Of a DNA stretch of 64,000 bases, positions 47,078 to 58,564 are shown piece by piece. The notes under the pieces are model-generated. The model was not told where the DNA came from, ran no database searches, and was given only the letters and a program-made list of their open reading frames with translations. The stretch is from Histoplasma ohiense (lineage: Eukaryota > Ascomycota > Eurotiomycetes > Onygenales > Ajellomycetaceae): positions 1,736,001-1,800,000 of the forward strand of contig JAEVHH010000006.1 in NCBI GenBank assembly GCA_017607445.1. Reading direction: 5' to 3'. Each line of letters starts with the position of its first letter. Positions within the stretch are counted from its first letter, which is position 1. The translations under genes were made by a program, and so were the position numbers.

Positions 47078-47365
47078 TATTCACAGTGTTGCGGTGCTAA
47101 GCTTGATCAAGCTTCTTTGTGAATGCTATTCACAGTGTTACAGTTCATAGACACTCAGGTCTTGTAGAACACAGTCAATTGTGTTTCAAATGCTTAGACA
47201 CAACAGTCTATATAACTAATGATAAGAGCACTCAGACTCATGAGAAATCTCTTGTAATGACTAGGCACTCAGATCTGTAAACAATGCACTCAGGTGTAAG
47301 AACTGGTAATGATGCACTTGAGCATAAGAACTAATAACAAGGCACTCAGGCCTTAAATGCAGAAG

Positions 47366-47378
47366 AATCAATTCATAA
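47366..47378 (-). promoter_or_regulatory. Self-primer binding site candidate of Gypsy B
   Basis: Directly after the 5' LTR on the coding strand the sequence is TTATGAATTGATT. Its complement lies inside the LTR (47428-47440, 12 of 13 matching; 13 of 13 in the 3' LTR and in copy B2). No TGG-type tRNA primer match is present. This is the arrangement used by Tf1-type self-priming elements. Confidence 0.65.
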
Positions 47379-47849
47379 TGTAACAGACATACTTCAATTA
47401 ACGATTTGATACTATTCTAATTACAGATTACGAATTGATTAAGGAAAGAAAGAGAAAAGAAATCAGAAGAAAAGGTTGTATGAAGGGGGTTCTTATAGGG
47501 GAAAGTTCAGAGTGGAAGAATATCAGAAGCTGCTCCACAGTGGAGCACAGAGCAGAAGAACATTAAGAGGTATGTGTAAGAATCATTAGAAGCTACACAA
47601 GTGTGGAATGTGGGGTGGGGGAATCATTGAGAGCTATGTGGAAGAATTGTTAGAGACTACATGAGTGCAGAACACAGAGCAGGAGAATGTAAGAAGCTAT
47701 GCAGAAGAATTGTTAGAAACTACACAAGTGCGGAGCACAGAGTGGAAGAACATCGAGGGTTACATGAGGTCACAACAGCCAGGAACAAGCGGGTGCAGGA
47801 GGGGAGTTGGTTGTGTAAGTTGATTACTAACGGGTGCTAACCTGTCACA
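47379..47849 (-). repeat. 5' LTR of Gypsy B
   Basis: 471 bp, partner of 41908-42378, followed by the ATCTC target copy. Confidence 0.94.
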
Positions 47850-47854
47850 ATCTC

Positions 47855-49058
47855 ACAGCTTAGTTGTTTGTATTTCCAATGCAGCAGCTGCTTCTACAAT
47901 TGAAATTGTTTATTTTTTGCTTATCAAACTTGATTGCACTTTTCAGAGTGCAATATTCAACAATCATTCACAATATGACTCTTTTTATGACAGTGAGAAT
48001 ACTTCTTTATTCAGTTATATTTATCTTTCTTGATTTGTTCAGTTGAGTCTGTTTATTTCTCTCATTTCCTCTTGTTTCAACAGTTGTTAGATTTATCAGA
48101 ATGATACTGATTCTCTATGAATATCACAGATCTTTTTTTGCAAATAGCATGCTGTCATTTCAGTATATTTTTCTCAAGAATCTGTAGAATTCAAAGCAAC
48201 TCTTCATAGTTCTGAAGTTTTTGATTTTAATGATTGAGTTCAGTATGTAGTATCTTCAACATCTTACTACACAAGTTATTCATTCTTTGTTCTTCATTAT
48301 ATGAGGGTAAATAGTATTCTCAGTCTTTGAGATATTTAGAGAAATTGCATATCAATTGTCATTCTTATTGCTTCACATTTTAAAACTTTTGACTCATCAA
48401 TCAGTGCTGATTCTGTGGATTGTTAATTTGCATTTCTAGATGTGATAGTATATCATCAAAAGTCAACAGTGTTGCTTCTCTATGTCTCTCATACAATGAT
48501 ACAAAATTCAACCATTTCTGCTTAATATGAGCATCAAGATAGAGTTTAGCATCATTTATCTTGTGTTCTTTTTTTTTGATAATATCAGCAGTAATGTGTA
48601 AAGAGAGTCAATATGCGATCTTTATAGTTCTTGAATTCTAACATATTTTTTCCTTGATAATAGTTCTTAATCTCTAACCTCAGTGATGTTTCATTATCAT
48701 TGTCTGTATTGTTTGCAGATTGATTTTGTGGTGATTCTGTGGTGATATTCTGAATTAATTGAGGCTCAATGAGAGTATCTTCACAAATCTGTGCTTTCAA
48801 CTCATTGAGCTGCTGTTGTGTATGCAAAATAGCTAATTGCTGCTCTTGTTCACAGATTTGATTGTTCAACTGTTGCAAGCACACATTGTGATCATCAGAG
48901 ATGATAGAGGATTCAGATTTGTTTTCAAAGAATCTTGCATGTGTTGAGATCATCTTGCATGTTTTAACTAACATTGCATGTTTTAACTAACATTGTGTGT
49001 TTTATTGTAGGTGTGTGTAACAACAGATCACTCAAATAAAGTTTAGAGTGATTAGAAT
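47855..49058 (-). pseudogene. Gypsy E1 gag region and leader
   Basis: The minus-strand frame at 48585-48974 encodes a Gln-rich coiled coil (CLQQLNNQICEQEQQLAIL) followed by LEFKNYKDRILTLF, a Gag capsid-like start. Its position just downstream of the 5' LTR fits Gag. The bases next to the LTR read ATTCTAATCACTC on the coding strand; nine of them (CTAATCACT) are complementary to a site in the LTR. Confidence 0.75.
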
Positions 49059-49329
49059 TGTAAGAGATGATTGTAGATATAATTATAAAAGTAGTATGAA
49101 ATACACATATAGAATGTTAAGAAGATAGCAATCTCTATTATTCAAAGCTAATCACTGATCATCTAATATCTACAGATATCAGCAAGCATTATATAGATGA
49201 CCACTATGCTCTACAGCTGTCTATGATACTGTGTACTATATTCATTCTCATTAATTCTGACGTGTTCTGTGTTCTTCTATCGCCACATAGCTATTTTCTA
49301 ATATAGATATCTCCGTTGCGCCTATTACA
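49059..49329 (-). repeat. 5' LTR of Gypsy E1
   Basis: 271 bp, TGTAAGAGATGATTG to CCTATTACA. It matches the 271-bp LTR of E2 at 61480-61750 along its whole length, with transitions. The E1 3' LTR is missing. Confidence 0.9.
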
Positions 49330-50422
49330 GTGTAGAAGAAACAGTGAATATAAAAGTGCTCATTTCAGTAAATTGTTGTTGCAATTCAATCATCTGTAGC
49401 ATCTGTTGCTGAAGAATGTTTTGTAGATCTAAGTTATCATCCATCACATTCAGATGCAGTGGATGTTCATAGAATTGTTTATAGTTCATTTCAATATCTA
49501 AGAATATGTAATAATAAAAAGAGAAAAAAGAAATACTTATAGACACTCAGTTCTCTCACAGACACTATTTGCAGTATTGCAGCACTAAGCTTATCAAGCT
49601 TCTTTGTGAACACTATTCACAGTATTATGATTTGTAGACACTCAGACCTCTTTGTAGAACACAGTTGATTGTATCTCAGACACTTAGACACAACAGTCTA
49701 TATAACTAATAATAAAAGCACTCAAATTCATGAGAGATCTCTTGTAACAACTAGACACTTAGATCTGTAAATGATGCACTCAGATGTAAGAACTAATAAC
49801 AAAACACTCAGATTTTAAACAACACACTCAGATGTAAGAATTAATAACAAGACACTCAAATCTTAAATGCAGAAGAATCAATTCATAATATAACAGACAT
49901 ACTTCAATTAACAATTTGATACCATTCTAATTACAGATTATGAATTGATTAAGAAAAGAAAGAGAAAAACAATTAGAAGAAAGAATTATATGAAGAGAGT
50001 TCTTATAAGGAGAAATTCAGAGTAAAAAAATATCAGAAGCCACTCTATAATAAAGCACAGAGTGGAAGAACATTAAGAACTATACAGAAGAATTATTAGA
50101 AACTACACAAATATGAAATATGAGATAGAAGAATCATTAAAAGCTATATAGAAGAATTATTAGAGACTATATAAGTGCAAAGCACAGAGTGAGAGAATGT
50201 TAAAAGCTACACAGAAAAATTGTTAGAGACTATACAAATATAAAACATGAAATAGAAGAATATTAAGAGCTACATGAAAGCATTATTAGAGACTATACAA
50301 GTGCAGATCACAGAGTGGAAGAACATTGAGAGTTATATAAAATCACAATAGTCAGAAACAAGCAGATATAGAAGAGGAGTTAATTGTGTAAATTAATTAC
50401 TAATAAATACTAATTCATTACA
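49330..50422 (-). mobile_element. Gypsy B fragment (B2): gag N-terminus, leader and 5' LTR
   Basis: The minus frame at 49325-49546 repeats the B Gag start (MNYKQFYEHPLHLN). The leader follows, then an LTR at 49889-50422 of 534 bp (the long variant with one extra tandem unit). The primer-site match is perfect here (13 of 13). The rest of this copy was displaced by E1, which inserted in its gag. Confidence 0.85.
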
Positions 50423-52374
50423 TTATCATCTATTTTGTTTCTATTCTACAATGAGAAGCTGCTAAGAATCTGCTGAGAAGCAGATAGATCAGTTAGTTGT
50501 ATTAACTTTGTAGATGATATCAATGTTCTTGCTTATGACATATCTACAGAGACAAATTGTGCACAACTGATGAGAATTCACTCAGAATGTGAAATCTGAG
50601 CAAAGAGACATGAAGCTATCTTTGCTTCAGAGAAATATAAGCTCTTACACTTCATCAGAATATATACTCAGTTCAATCTGACACATTCACTGCAACTGTC
50701 AGAATGAATCATTCAATCACAATAAATTATGAGAATACTGAGAGTGTGACTGAACTCAGCTCTGCACTGAAAGAATCATATGAATGCATTGATGAGAAAG
50801 TTGAAGTCTCAGATTGAAGCTTTCAAGCACACAGCAGAATTCACATAAAATATATCATTAATACAGACTTGAATAATTTATAATGCAATGATCAGAGCAG
50901 CAATGACTCATGAAACTCTGATATAATATCAGTCAAATATAAAAAGAGAAGAGAGAAGAGAAAGAGATAAGATAATCTCATCTCTAATCAAAAAACAGAA
51001 TAAATATCTGTGAATAATGACTGAAATATACAAGACAATCTCTGTATCTTCACTGAAAACAGAAACACACACATCATCAATTGATCTGTATTTGAACAGT
51101 GTAGTGATCAGAGCAACTCTGCAGCTCAAGAGATCAGATATGATCAAGCAAGTGAAGAATATCTGCAGTATGATTCAAATCAGACTCAGAGAAAGAAAAA
51201 AAGAGATAAGAAGATCAGTGAAGAAGATACTGTATTCAAAAAAACAATCAGAGAACTGAGTGAAGCAGTGAATGATAGATGCAAAGAAAGAGAATGCTCA
51301 GAGCACATAGTTAGATAAAAAAAGACATTTATTATTTAAATCTTGAGTAAAAAAGAAACTTCTAGCATGCTGATGAAAGAGATGAAGAGTCAGATATATA
51401 TCATAAAAAGAGCACTTTGAGAGATCTTCAGATAAAAGAATACTGAATTTACACAGAAAACTGAGCAAAGTAAAAAACTTATTTATAATTCAACTGTAAA
51501 CAGAGAAAACAGATCTGACTGTCTTTCTGCATTGAAGAAAAATATCTGAATTCTCAACATCACAATGCTCATGTGGCTATACTCAAGAAACAGTGAAGTA
51601 TATTATAGTGCACTGCAATTGCTACAGCAACTACAGAGAGATGCTAAATCATTATAAAAGAATTGACAGAAGATGACTGCTAGATATCAAAGAAAGTATC
51701 AAACAGCTAACAAGCTGATGACTTCAGCAAAATATTCTACAGCAGTTCATATTAGCTCAAGCTCTAGAGAAGTACAGAGCATTTGTTTGTTTGTTTGTTT
51801 TGATTTAACATTCTGAAGAAAACATGAGCAGCATCTGTGTTTTAGAAGCCTTCTGAAGAGTATATAAAGACATGCTACACTGAAGAGATTTCTATGTATA
51901 CAGAGAGAGAGAAAACAGAATTCAGATGGCAACTCTTGAGAAAACTCAGCTCATTGAAAAGGATTTTTCTGAGCTGCACATTCACTTCTGACTCAATATA
52001 TGATCATTTATGATGGAGCTATAGTGTGGTTTCTGAGAGAATCACTGCTGCTGTGTCTGAAAGACTTTATAGTGAATGAAGAGAAATAACTCTCTCAGTT
52101 GATCTGAGAACTGTCTGTGCTTCTAACAACAGAAGAAAGACAGATGAAACAGACAAAAAAAAAGAGAAAAAGTAAGTGTTCTGAAAAGAAAAATAAAGAG
52201 AAGAGTGAAGAAAAGACTGTGTCATCTGTGACATCTTGCAATCACATAATCCAGCACAAGCTCAGAGAGAGAGAGAGAAGAGAGCACTGAAGAAGATCAT
52301 GAGAGAAAAGAAGTGAAAAGAAACAGAGAGAGCAGTGAGAAAAGAGAAGAAGAATATATACTGACAGCTGAAAG
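50423..52374 (+). pseudogene. 5'-truncated Tad-type LINE remnant
   Basis: Plus-strand fragments of RT carry FVDDINVLAYDISTETNCAQ (from 50507), then RHEAIFASEKYKLLHFI. The later domain TISVSSLKTETHTSSIDLYL starts near 51030. The Tad-clade C-terminal zinc motif CSCGYTQETVKYIIVHC is near 51570-51630. Stops interrupt all frames. The 5' part is missing, cut by B2. Positions 51780-52030 are a retroposon-like repeat (S2). Confidence 0.85.
51780..52030 (-). repeat. Retroposon-like repeat (copy S2) with CAAA tail
   Basis: Similar over about 220 bp to 33331-33570. On the minus strand it ends with GTTAAATC and a (CAAA)n tail (51781-51800). Confidence 0.5.
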
Positions 52375-52769
52375 TAGACTGACTGATGGGACCATGAATT
52401 TCATGTTTGATTTGGTTTGGTTTGGTCCCAGTCCATTTCTTGGTGTGATTTCCAGTGGGACCAGGATCAGAATGGGAGTGTAAAGAGATCAAAATTTTCA
52501 GAAATGAAGTGTAAAAGAACCAGATTTAGACCTAACATGACTATTATGAAATCAACAAAATTTATTATTCCATGCAAAGTGACTGACTATGAAAAACAAG
52601 AATGTGATCTGAGACTGATCATGATTTTAGCTCAAGTTTGATCCTGTTCTGATGATTATGTAATACATGACAATTGATAACAATTATTGATAACACTCAC
52701 AATACATGACAATTGGTAACAATTATTGATAACACTCACAAGCTCATTAATACTATATACAATCACACT

Positions 52770-55152
52770 CAATTTTTTCCTCCACTATATCATTGAAAGA
52801 GAATTCTGCCACAATAGAATTCTTATCAACAATTTCTTTTTCTTTTCCATGCTTAATCATCATCAATTTCTTTACAGTTTCTTCTTGCAATTGACTACAA
52901 CAATAGTGACAAATATCTTGACTTGAGTTAAACTTTCTCTCCATACCAACTCCTGCCAATGGAATTGCCAGAATATTGTGTGCCATCATTGCCACTGTTG
53001 GGTACTGACTGCTGATCATCCTCCACAGATCTAAAATAGATTTTCCTTTGATATTAACAGAATCATCATATAGATAGCAGTCAAATTCAGTGTTGCAAGA
53101 ATTTTATTTGCTCAGATTTTCAGCAGCAATCAACAAGTGCAAATCCTTAATCAATAAATATTAGTAACAGATTAATATCAATATCTCAGTGAGTATTATA
53201 AAAAACAAAGTTACTAATCAAAGAATCATGCTTTATTGACTCTTCAATTTGTGTATTATTCTGTTCATATTGTTGATAGTTGTTGTTGTAGTATATCTGA
53301 GCTATATCAACATAGATTTGTCATTCTTCCGCTGTCCAATCCCTGAGAGTATATGCATTGATTTGATGAGAGGGATCAAGTACAGCAGCAACAGCATAGT
53401 AATCAGCAAATGATTGATTAATTCTCACATAATACTCTGCAAGTTTGTTTTGAGCTCTTTCAATTGCTGCAGAAATAATTCTATCCCAGAATTGCTCTTC
53501 TTGTACACAAATCATCTGAGTTTTCAAATGAGTAAATAAACTGTTGTATACTCATCAAGAAGCTTGCATCATTGATGTTACTGTAATAGACACAGTCTTT
53601 GTTGTTTTGTAAAAGATAAACAACAGTTCAACAACATATTTTAACTGTGTCCACTCTGTATCAGAAAGTTTCAGAGCACAAATCTTCTCTTGCTCAGAAT
53701 TCTGAACTCAATGATTCACAGTATCTTTTAGTCAAAGTGCTTGAACTGCCATCTTATAGATAGAACTCCACCATGTTTGAATATCTTATATCATATTAAG
53801 AGGAGGAACTGAGCTGTGTGTGGCTTGAATATTGTGGAATTGTTGTTGTTGTTTGAGAGAAGTACTGATTGCATTGGCAATGTGACAAATCTAAAAAAGA
53901 TAATAAGATAGTTAGCAAATTGATCAATTTTCACTGAAGCATTATCAAATATCATTACCTTGTGAAGGGTTGATGAGAATGTGATGTGAGTAACAATTTC
54001 AACATCATTCTCATCAAAACAACTGACCAGTTCTGTGTTTTCAGGTTCAATATTCAGACCTTTAACCAATGCTTGAACAACAAGCTGAATAATGTGTGCA
54101 ATACAGAGAATATGTTCATGTTTATCATTCCATCTATACAATACCAGTTTTTGTTCCAGACTCTGCATCATGATCAAGTTGTTTGCTGCATTGTCTGTTG
54201 TGATTGCGAGAAGATCTGATGAAATATTTCAGTAATCATTTTTAATGATTGTCATGAGAACATCAGTCATATATTCATCTGTATGACTGCTCTTCAATTG
54301 TTCAAAGCCAATCAATTTCTCTTTATAATTTCAATCCTCATCAATGAAATAACAAACTGCATTCAAAAAGGATAGATTGTTGATGCTTGTCCATGCATTC
54401 ACTGCCAGTGATATCTTCTGTTGTTTCTTCAACAGAAGTCCAAGTTGTTGCATATCATTGTTGTAATGTGTATTGAGGAAAGAGCAGAGACTGGATCAAT
54501 GAGGAATTTGAATATGTGAATTAAATATTTGAAGTAAAGTTTGAAATTCCGAGTTTTCAACAGCATGCAGTGGAAGATTCAAGGATATACATAGATGTAG
54601 AAGTTGTTCTTGAAAGTTGTCTGGTGAAAGAGTTGAAATTGAAAGATCAGCATCAGTTTATTGTCATTTTCACATGTTTTCCTGCAAAATAGTACATAAG
54701 TGTTACCAAATATTGTTACCATTAATGAGAGTAGATGATATAAGTATCAGTTCATGAAGAATATTCTGATGTTTTTCTCTAAGCTGTAGACAATCAGCAG
54801 ATTTCAAATGTTGTGTGATTTCTTCTGATTCATGTTCACTTCAGAATGGATGTTTTTGTATGAAGTTGCAATGATTACAGCAGAGAAATGGCTCTTCAGT
54901 GATCTTCACAGCAACTTGTTGAAAGTTTTTTCATAGATCTTCTTGTTGTCTATACTGGCTTTTCCATAGATTGTGTTGTTTTTCATCATCAAGAAAAAAG
55001 AAAGTGTGCATCCATCAGACTTGAAAGAGCTCATCTTGTGAGGACTTGTAAACAACATAAATTGTTTGATCCACTCTTATTTCTATAAGATCTTGAACCT
55101 TCATTAAAGAAGGTGATGAATTCCCTGATTCAGCAATTACTGAAGTTGCCAT
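52770..55152 (-). pseudogene. hAT transposase of D2
   Basis: Start ATG at 55152, equivalent to D1. The segment at 53791-54177 reads KHEHILCIAHIIQLVVQALV, typical of the hAT catalytic region. The C-terminal dimerisation domain (52753-53019) has YPTVAMMAHNILAIPLAGVG, then MERKFNSSQDICHY. Stops interrupt the frame, but the domains are better preserved than in D1. Confidence 0.9.
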
Positions 55153-55669
55153 GATGAATATAAATGATGAGAAATTATGTGTGGAATGAATTCTGAGGAT
55201 AATAAAGTTAAGAAATTTGTTGAGTTTTTTTTTACTCCCTTTTCATTAACCCACTCTAATTGGTTAGAACACTAGTAGAATATATTTATAAACAACAACA
55301 AAATTATGATAAAATAGAAAAGAATGATAATTAAAATATTAAAGATATTATTAAGATTTATACAAAAAGTTGATTCATTAGATATATTATCTATCTCTAA
55401 TATATCACAATTCCGCAGTATGAATTTATCACCTTTCATTGTTTACCAATACTATATATAAAGTCACACACACCTTACAGTATACATACACATATATATA
55501 TATATATATATCATGAGCATAATATCACTATGATAATATATTCTCACAACAAAGAATTGCATAATGTAAAATATCAAATAAAAAATTTGTAATCTCTGAC
55601 AGATAATAATACAATTAATTTAACAAAAATATTAAAAAACAAACATGTAAAAAAAAAATTTTTTTCTTA

Positions 55670-56585
55670 GATCATTTTCTCTTCTTCTTCAACTTTCTTT
55701 TTCTCTTTCTTCTTCTCCTTCTTCTTCTTCTTCTCTTTCTCTTTCTCTTCATTCTTCACAATTCAATTCTTCTTTTTTTTCTTCTCTCTCTTCTCCTCCT
55801 CCTCATCTGAGGAAACAATCACCTCAAAACCCTTCTCAGCTACTTTCTCAGATGAGAAAGAATTCTTCTCTCTTTTCATTAGATTCACTTGAGCTTCAAA
55901 GTCCTGCATCTTCTGATCTGCTGCCTCAGATTCTATCTCTGCAGCAAGCAAATTAGCATGCTCAGAAAGCAATGCTGTCTTCTCAATATTCTGAATCATT
56001 GAGTGCATATAAGATCTAAACAAGGCCTCAATACTCTGATTCTCTTCAGAAGTCTGCTAATCAATTAGACAACAGAATTGTTATCAAAAAGTGTTATCAA
56101 TGAATATATTCAAAATACAATCTATCAGCTTGAGCTTCTTTGTCTTGCAGACAAACACATTTTCAATCTTCTTCTGACAGTGCTTTTTCACAGCTGTCAT
56201 CTTCTCAGTTCTCTCTCTCTTCATCTTGATCTCAAATCATTTCTGTGAGTGCTTCTGATCTCAGTGCTGCTGCATGAGCAACTCCACTGCTTTCTTCTTC
56301 AACTTCTCACACATTGAATCATCAGCATCATTCCTTTCATAATATTAGTCAAATTTCAGCAGAAGTGTTACCCAAAATCATTATCAATCTACTTCATTAC
56401 AGAGTTTTTTCAAGACAATATGATGTGTCTTGCAGTCAGTCTCTTCACACTTGAAGGATTCTTTCTCTTCCCTCTCAAGATGATGACAGTGTTTGTGTGT
56501 CTTGATGATACACAGAGCCATCAAATGTTTCTTGAAGAGAGGGACAGATATGTTTTCAGCAGAAGAGAGGAAGAGAAACATGTTC
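55670..56585 (-). pseudogene. Second gene remnant of hAT D2, unknown function
   Basis: Equivalent to 39005-39930. Frames are 55763-56023 (IEKTALLSEHANLLAAEIES, Lys/Glu-rich tail) and 56384-56581 (Cys/His/Glu-rich). Conservation of the same reading frames between D1 and D2 despite many transitions supports a former gene. Confidence 0.5.
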
Positions 56586-58308
56586 TAATTGTGATGATGA
56601 AGATTTCTAGAGAAAATAATATATTCTTTTTATAAGTTACTATCCACACAGAAATGTGATGGAAAGAACAGAGATATATCAAAGAATTCAAGAAGAAAGA
56701 AAATCTACTTCTATATATTATGAAAAATTACATATCTCATAACAACACTGTTTGCATTTTTGTGCTATTTGTTGATATTGTGTGCTGCATGCACTCTGCA
56801 AGTTATATTATGGCTGAATGCAGATGAGATGTTTCTTTGTTGCTATAGAGATTATTTACATATACAATCTCTCAGTTTAACATTCACACATGTTTTTCTT
56901 TTTCTTTGTTCTTTCTCTCTTCTCTCTCTAACCCATCATAATTCTGCAGCAGTATGTTAACTATTAAAAGCAATATGAATATCTCAATGTTTTCTGTGAA
57001 TGAATACTGATTGATTAATTGATTCTATCTAGCAAATTCATTGCCACAAGTCTCTGTCCTTTCTTCTCTGAAATCTATGCATCTATTCCCTGCGCCCATT
57101 CTCTCTTACTCTTTGATTTCTTCCCCCCTTCTCAATGAAAAAAATGATCTGTGATAAGGGTATTCCTCATCAGAGGGCAATGCCAACAACTGCTGCTTTC
57201 TGCAAGGCAGCATATGAGCAGCAAGTGGCGGAGTGGGAAGCAGTCTGAGCCCATCATCACAAGTGGCATTCCAATACTCACTGTGCTGTGTGGAAGATGC
57301 GCAACCCCCACCCTCATATGAAAAAAATGAATAAGCAGAGTATGAAATTCAAAGTAACACTTTTTGATAACACTAGATACTGATATGAAAGTAGAAGCTA
57401 TCTGTGAGATTCATTATTATCAGAAGTCTGAGGATCTCATTTTCCCCAAGGCCATGTTTGCATGTCTTGTCTGAGAGATTGATGAAGAAAAGTATCACTT
57501 TCAGTGTTCTGCCCTCAATGCTCTCCAAGTTGCCATGAAGACAATGTTGGTCACACTTTTTGAGTGTATGATATCATGTGAAAACAGATGTAATAATATC
57601 TCACTAATCATTTCATAGATGATCTTAAGATCATGATTCATTGTGAATGAGTGACCCTCACTGTGAGGGATATTAGATTGATGATGGAGATTGCTGAAGA
57701 ATTGAGTAGTAATTTTTTTGACAATTATAGATTGAAAAAATGAGTTTTGTTTTATTTTTATTTTTTTTTTTTCATTATTTTTTTTTTTGCTGAAGATTTT
57801 TGTTTTTTTTTTTTTTATAATATTCTCAGTTGTTGTTTTTGTTTTTGTTTTTTAATTTTCAAAATGTCTACAGATATATAATGATATTTCTGTTGTGATA
57901 TCAAAAAGATAACAATATTTGATAATGCTCACATCATAATTAGCTACCATTCAGCATAAAGATATATGTATTATGTAATTATGAGTAAGTCATGATTCTG
58001 TTTGATTCCATTTTGTAAAATGGGACCAAACGGGACTGTGATCCAGAAATTAAGATAAGAACAGTATTCAGAATCTAAATATTTCTCATAAACAGTGAAA
58101 TGGGACCAGAGCTATAATACAAACAGTGTAAAGTGACTGATTTGAAAAACAATATATGGGATCAGAACCAAAATATATGAGAATGGGACCAACACTAAAA
58201 TTGATCATGGTCCCATGCACGGTCACACGGTCAGTCTAGCTGAGAGTATATCAACTGAGTCAGTATGCAGACTGTACTGATTACATCACAGCTAGTTGAA
58301 ACAGATGA

Positions 58309-58545
58309 GTCAACTGTGCTGATTGAATCATTTGCATCAGTTGAATCAATTGAATCAATTGAACTGATTGTATCAATTGTACTGTTTGTATCATTTGTAT
58401 CAATTGAATTGATTGAATTGATTGTATCATTTGTATTGATTAAACTGATTGAGTCAATTGTATCAATTGAATCAATTGTACTGTTTGTACTGATTGTATC
58501 AGTTGAATCTATTATACTGATCAAATCAGTTGTATCAGATATTGT
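58309..58545. repeat. 9-bp tandem repeat (TTGTATCAA-like), about 25 units
   Basis: Units such as TTGAATCAA, TTGTATCAA, TTGAACTGA and TTGTACTGT follow each other without spacers. Both strands stay open because 9 is a multiple of three. The minus strand reads Ser/Thr-Ile/Asn-Asp tripeptides; the plus strand reads Val/Leu/Ile/Ser-rich. Units differ mostly by transitions, so the ancestral unit probably carried CpG. Confidence 0.85.
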
Positions 58546-58564
58546 GCTATCTGTACCATCTGTA

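Larger units (their letters stand above)
41908..47849 (-). mobile_element. Complete Gypsy chromovirus, family B (5942 bp)
   Basis: Direct LTRs of 471 bp (41908-42378 and 47379-47849, TG...CA) are flanked by a perfect 5-bp target duplication ATCTC (41903-41907 and 47850-47854). On the minus strand the order is gag, CCHC, protease, RT, RNase H, integrase and chromodomain. The chromodomain frame runs right up to the polypurine tract. The LTRs differ by transitions only, as far as read. This copy retains more CpG than the other B copies. It has no long 3' region and no antisense gene, unlike A and E. It inserted into Gypsy E1. Confidence 0.94.
52375..58238 (-). mobile_element. Full-length hAT transposon D2 (5864 bp)
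   Basis: Nearly identical in length and layout to D1. The target duplication is GCTGAAAG (52367-52374) and GCTGAGAG (58239-58246), one transition apart. The ends are TAGACTGACTGATGGGACC and GGTCACACGGTCAGTCTA. It contains the same transposase, second gene remnant and poly-T tracts. It retains slightly more C/G than D1 at several sites. Confidence 0.93.
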
